DNA from: Prevotella sp.
Lineage (GTDB): Bacteria > Bacteroidota > Bacteroidia > Bacteroidales > Bacteroidaceae
Length of the DNA stretch: 33,795 nucleotides
NCBI GenBank assembly: GCA_022782305.1
Contig: JALFPC010000072.1
Span: 1-33,795, forward strand
Direction of reading: 5' to 3'
The notes under the pieces are model-generated. The model was not told where the DNA came from, ran no database searches, and was given only the letters and a program-made list of their open reading frames with translations. Position 1 is the first letter of the stretch. Every line of letters begins with the position of its first letter. Below, in pieces: positions 31,461 through 33,795 of this stretch. The position numbers and the translations under genes were made by a program.

Positions 31461-32264
31461 GTGAACGAACCCACACCACACCGTTTGGTAATAAAGATTA
31501 GCAAGGGGAGTCTGACCTTTGCCTTCACCGCCACCGACGGCGGTGCCATGCCCATAAAATACGAGCGCTATGCCGTGAAGTCGGGCATCTCTATGGCAGC
31601 CAACATACGCGAGGCTGTAAAGGCTCCTTTCCTCACCAGCACCACATTCTCAAAGACACTGGTGATGGTAGACTCTCCAGTGTTGCTCATACCCATAGAC
31701 TATTACGATGAGATGTCGGCATCTGACATGTATGCACATGCCTACCCTGGAGTGAAGGGTGTGCATGTCTTTCCTACCGTGGTCAACAACCTGAGCGCCG
31801 TGGCACTGTCGGCCATAGCCAAAGACCTTCGCTCGGTGATCACAGACAAGTTTCCAAGCGTGTCGTTTTGCTGCTCGTCGCTGCCCGTGTGGCATCATCT
31901 GCATCAGCGGAGTTTCTCCAGTCAGCGCAACAAACTATTTGGCTATTTCCACGACAAGAAACTGGAGATTTTCGGATTTCAGCAAAACAGATTCCGATTC
32001 TTCAATACCTTCGACGGTGTGCATACCCAGGATGCCGTCTATTTTCTGCTCTATGTGTGGAAGCAACTTGGCATGGATGCAGAGAAAGACGAACTGCATC
32101 TGGCCGGAGAAATTGGCAACAGGGAACATCTGCTGAACGAACTGCATAAATATCTGCAAAGGGCATACGCCATCAATCCAACGGGCGATTTCAACCGCGC
32201 TCCAGCCACACAGATTGAGGGTATGGAATATGACCTAATGACACTGTTTGTGAAAGGAAGATAA
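31461..32264 (+). CDS. DUF3822 family protein
   Basis: A 267-aa cytoplasmic protein of unknown function that in Bacteroidota is regularly found directly before rsmD, as here (2-bp gap). Visible features are a segment VMVDSPVLLIPIDYYDE, a central KLFGYFHDKKLEIFGFQQNRFRFFNTFDGVHTQDAVYFLLYVW, and no signal peptide. The start is a GTG at 31461; no in-frame ATG lies between the promoter (31393) and this codon, and the ATGs at 31406 and 31409 are in another frame. The constant pairing suggests a link to ribosome assembly, but this is inference. Confidence 0.85.
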   Translation: MNEPTPHRLVIKISKGSLTFAFTATDGGAMPIKYERYAVKSGISMAANIREAVKAPFLTSTTFSKTLVMVDSPVLLIPIDYYDEMSASDMYAHAYPGVKGVHVFPTVVNNLSAVALSAIAKDLRSVITDKFPSVSFCCSSLPVWHHLHQRSFSSQRNKLFGYFHDKKLEIFGFQQNRFRFFNTFDGVHTQDAVYFLLYVWKQLGMDAEKDELHLAGEIGNREHLLNELHKYLQRAYAINPTGDFNRAPATQIEGMEYDLMTLFVKGR

Positions 32265-32266
32265 CT

Positions 32267-32815
32267 ATGAGAATCATTACAGGCAAATATAAGGGGCGAC
32301 GCTTTGATGTGCCTCGCACGTTCAAGGCAAGACCTACCACCGACTTTGCAAAAGAGAATCTGTTTAATGTGCTAAACGGATATATAGACCTGGACGGAAC
32401 CATGGCTCTCGACCTCTTTGCAGGCACGGGTAGCATAAGCCTCGAACTCCTCTCGCGCGGTTGCGCTCAGGTGATAAGCGTAGAGAAAGATCGCGACCAT
32501 CATGCCTTCATATCACAATGTCTGAAGAAACTGGACGACAGCAACGGCATAGTGATCCGGGGGGATGTGTTCAGGTTTATAAAATCATGCAAGCAGAGGT
32601 TTGACTTCATCTTTGCCGACCCGCCATACGCACTGGACAACATAAGTCAGATACCACGACTGGTGATGGAGAGTGGCATGCTGACCGAAGGGGGTATCTT
32701 TGTAATGGAGCATGGCAAGGACAATGACTTCAGTCAACTTACGGGATTCATAGATCACCGCTCATACGGCAGCGTCAACTTCTCATTATTTCAACATCAG
32801 GAGACAAAAGAATAA
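32267..32815 (+). CDS. rsmD: 16S rRNA (guanine966-N2)-methyltransferase
   Basis: RsmD methylates the N2 of G966 in 16S rRNA. The 182-aa protein has the family N-terminus MRIITGKYKGRRFDVP, RPTTDFAKENLFN, the SAM-binding LDLFAGTGSISLELLSRG, and the catalytic FIFADPPYAL (DPPY). It is probably coupled to the upstream DUF3822 gene. Confidence 0.95.
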   Translation: MRIITGKYKGRRFDVPRTFKARPTTDFAKENLFNVLNGYIDLDGTMALDLFAGTGSISLELLSRGCAQVISVEKDRDHHAFISQCLKKLDDSNGIVIRGDVFRFIKSCKQRFDFIFADPPYALDNISQIPRLVMESGMLTEGGIFVMEHGKDNDFSQLTGFIDHRSYGSVNFSLFQHQETKE

Positions 32816-32838
32816 TCATAACGTGAGTTCGATGAAAT

Positions 32839-32886
32839 ATGGGCTGGTTCTTTGCGTTCAAGCTTCACCTGATATGCTTTCCCTAA
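32839..32886 (+). pseudogene. Short transposase-like remnant
   Basis: The frame reads MGWFFAFKLHLICFP and then a stop. GWFFGFKLHL is a characteristic stretch of DDE transposases of the IS982/IS4 kind. No other part of such a gene is recognisable, so this is only a scar. Confidence 0.4.
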
Positions 32887-33126
32887 CGGCCGCCGAGCTA
32901 AACCTTCCCAAAATGAATCCCACAAGCAATGTTTGGAACATTAGATTACTTCGACCAGTGGTAATAGCTATCGAGTAGCAGCAAGATAGTTAAGCCGAAA
33001 TATAAATAGAACTACCCCTGCTTCAACGCCATGGCCGAGTATGCCAACATCTAAATCAAGAAACCGCTCTTTATCCTCGCGGACCAAGAGCGGCACCAAT
33101 ATCAATTTATTAATTTTAGTACTTGG

Positions 33127-33156
33127 CAAAGGTACAAAAAAAGGCGAAACTACAAA
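33127..33156 (-). promoter_or_regulatory. Minus-strand promoter-like element
   Basis: On the minus strand, TTTG (33156-33153), an 18-bp gap and TACCTTTG (33134-33127). No recognisable gene follows on the minus strand before the end of rsmD. Confidence 0.35.
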
Positions 33157-33175
33157 AAGTTGTCGCCTTTTTTTT
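33136..33175. terminator. Bidirectional terminator-like hairpin
   Basis: A run of seven A plus GGCGA (33136-33147) pairs with TCGCC plus a T run (33163-33175). It can end transcription from either side; the nearest upstream gene on the plus strand is rsmD, 320 bp away. Confidence 0.65.
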
Positions 33176-33248
33176 GTTTCCACACCGAATTACGTGAGTA
33201 TTCATTTTAACACGAATGACACGAACGTTATTAAAAGATTAGTCCCAC

Positions 33249-33561
33249 TTTCTGCACTTAATTTTTATTCAAGTTTCGTAAGTTGAATCAGAGAATAAGT
33301 GCAAGCGTTCAAGGCACGCCCCGAAGGGGCAACGAGCACATAGCTCAGGGCACGCCCTGGGTATGATGAAGCGATGAAGTGCGCCCTGAAGGGGCAAAAG
33401 CATTATCGTGCAAGCGTTTATAGAGACGCTTTTGCCTTTTCAAGGCGCAATAGCTGTGGCTAATCTACCCAGGGCGATGCCCTGGGCTATGCGCTTGCTG
33501 GGCCTTCAGCCCGCTCCTTAAAAGCTTGTCAAATACAAGTGAACATTTTCTGCACTTAATT
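33249..33561. repeat. 15-bp direct repeats around the palindromic element
   Basis: TTTCTGCACTTAATT occurs at 33249-33263 and 33547-33561, each followed by a T/A-rich stretch. The palindromic element lies between the two copies. Confidence 0.7.
33310..33515. repeat. Palindromic intergenic element (REP/BIME-like)
   Basis: A series of GC-rich palindromes: GCCCCGAAGGGGC, CAGGGCACGCCCTG, GCCCTGAAGGGGC, CCCAGGGCGATGCCCTGGG and GGGCCTTCAGCCC. The right end (33480-33512) matches 1173-1204 in inverted orientation. It is non-coding and resembles repeat families scattered between genes in Bacteroidales genomes. Confidence 0.75.
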
Positions 33562-33585
33562 ATTTATAATTTTGTAAATACAAAC

Positions 33586-33795
33586 CTTGCCTTTGCCATA
33601 GCCACCGACTATGGCGAGGCAGGCAGAGGGGCTTTCCATGCCATCTGCAAACTCAGTCAGAAGTATAACGAGACCAATGCCAACAAGATGTATTCGGGTG
33701 CCATAGCATCTAATCATGGAATAAAACATATTGCATCGGCTTTCTATCTGGCTAAACAAGCTGGTGTAAACATCGACGAGGTAAGACTAAAAAGA
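33586..33795 (+). pseudogene. 5'-truncated primase/DUF3987-like gene fragment, running off the right edge
   Basis: The frame reads LAFAIATDYGEAGRGAFHAI, then CKLSQKYNETNANKMYSGAI and further, open to the window end. This resembles the PriCT-like segment found ahead of the DUF3987 helicase/primase region in VirE-type proteins of Bacteroidota mobile elements. The frame is open back to a stop at 33451, but it contains no ATG and runs into the palindromic element, so the true N-terminus is missing. A TAATTTTG box at 33567-33574 lies just before it. Family assignment is by eye. Confidence 0.5.

Larger units (their letters stand above)
32816..33585. other. Decayed intergenic region with element remnants
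   Basis: This 770-bp stretch has no intact gene. It holds a transposase-like remnant (32839-32886), an imperfect hairpin (33064-33093), a bidirectional terminator-like hairpin (33136-33175), a pair of 15-bp direct repeats (33249 and 33547) and a palindromic element (about 33310-33515). Confidence 0.65.

Noticed and set aside
32968..33183. Minus-strand open frame of 71 codons after rsmD
   Set aside because: It begins inside the terminator hairpin and its own promoter-like box lies within it; no similarity recognised.

Overview
The window looks like a chromosomal segment of a Bacteroidota bacterium close to Prevotella. The evidence is repeated promoter boxes of the TAnnTTTG type with an upstream TTTG, absence of obvious Shine-Dalgarno sites, secreted proteins with Por-type (T9SS-like) C-terminal tails, an M49 dipeptidyl peptidase III of the Bacteroides kind, and the neighbour pairs rsfS-ftsH-cdsA and DUF3822-rsmD. 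No phage or complete insertion sequence is visible. Both ends carry repeats and fragments of mobile or accessory genes.

Layout: (1) 1-774, the 5' part of an AAA-type ATP-binding protein on the minus strand. (2) 775-1618, a repeat-rich gap with an 89-bp-spaced duplication, six 23-bp tandem repeats closed by an inverted copy, and three 10-bp repeats. (3) 1619-10080, dipeptidyl peptidase III, a large secreted CotH-kinase/lamin-tail protein, a D-Ala-D-Ala carboxypeptidase with a MaoC-like hydratase (minus strand), and a cyclophilin. (4) 10081-10651, a gap with a perfect 19-bp palindrome and a candidate structured RNA. (5) 10652-11713, a secreted alpha/beta hydrolase with a SWG(D/G)G repeat. (6) 11667-21211, a minus-strand operon encoding what appears to be a ribosomally made and modified peptide (RiPP), ending in rsmA. 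(7) 21274-24594, cdsA, ftsH and rsfS. (8) A tRNA-Gln. (9) 24939-31276, a minus-strand run of a PQQ-propeller lipoprotein, a phosphopantetheinyl transferase, a RecD-like helicase, a GH43 enzyme and a small secreted protein. (10) 31363-32815, DUF3822 and rsmD. (11) 32816-33795, decayed sequence with a short transposase-like remnant, a palindromic repeat element and a fragment of a primase/DUF3987-like gene.

The standout is the RiPP operon. In transcription order it encodes a very short B2-type (transglutaminase-like) leader protease, two related radical SAM proteins, a PqqD/B1-like recognition protein, a 42-residue precursor, an intrinsic terminator, an HprK-like kinase, two further radical SAM proteins, an ABC exporter, a nucleotidyltransferase, and then rsmA. 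The precursor has a lasso-peptide-like leader (YxxP near the N-terminus and a T-x-G-like VQG junction) followed by a tyrosine-rich core of four x(S/G)LYY units plus YY. The kinase, nucleotidyltransferase, B1, B2 and exporter set is the one seen around paeninodin-type lasso peptides. However, the asparagine-synthetase-like lasso cyclase is absent and the core has no Asp or Glu to close a lasso ring; four radical SAM enzymes are present instead. I infer a peptide class that reuses lasso leader handling for radical-SAM tyrosine chemistry. The product and its activity cannot be read from the sequence.
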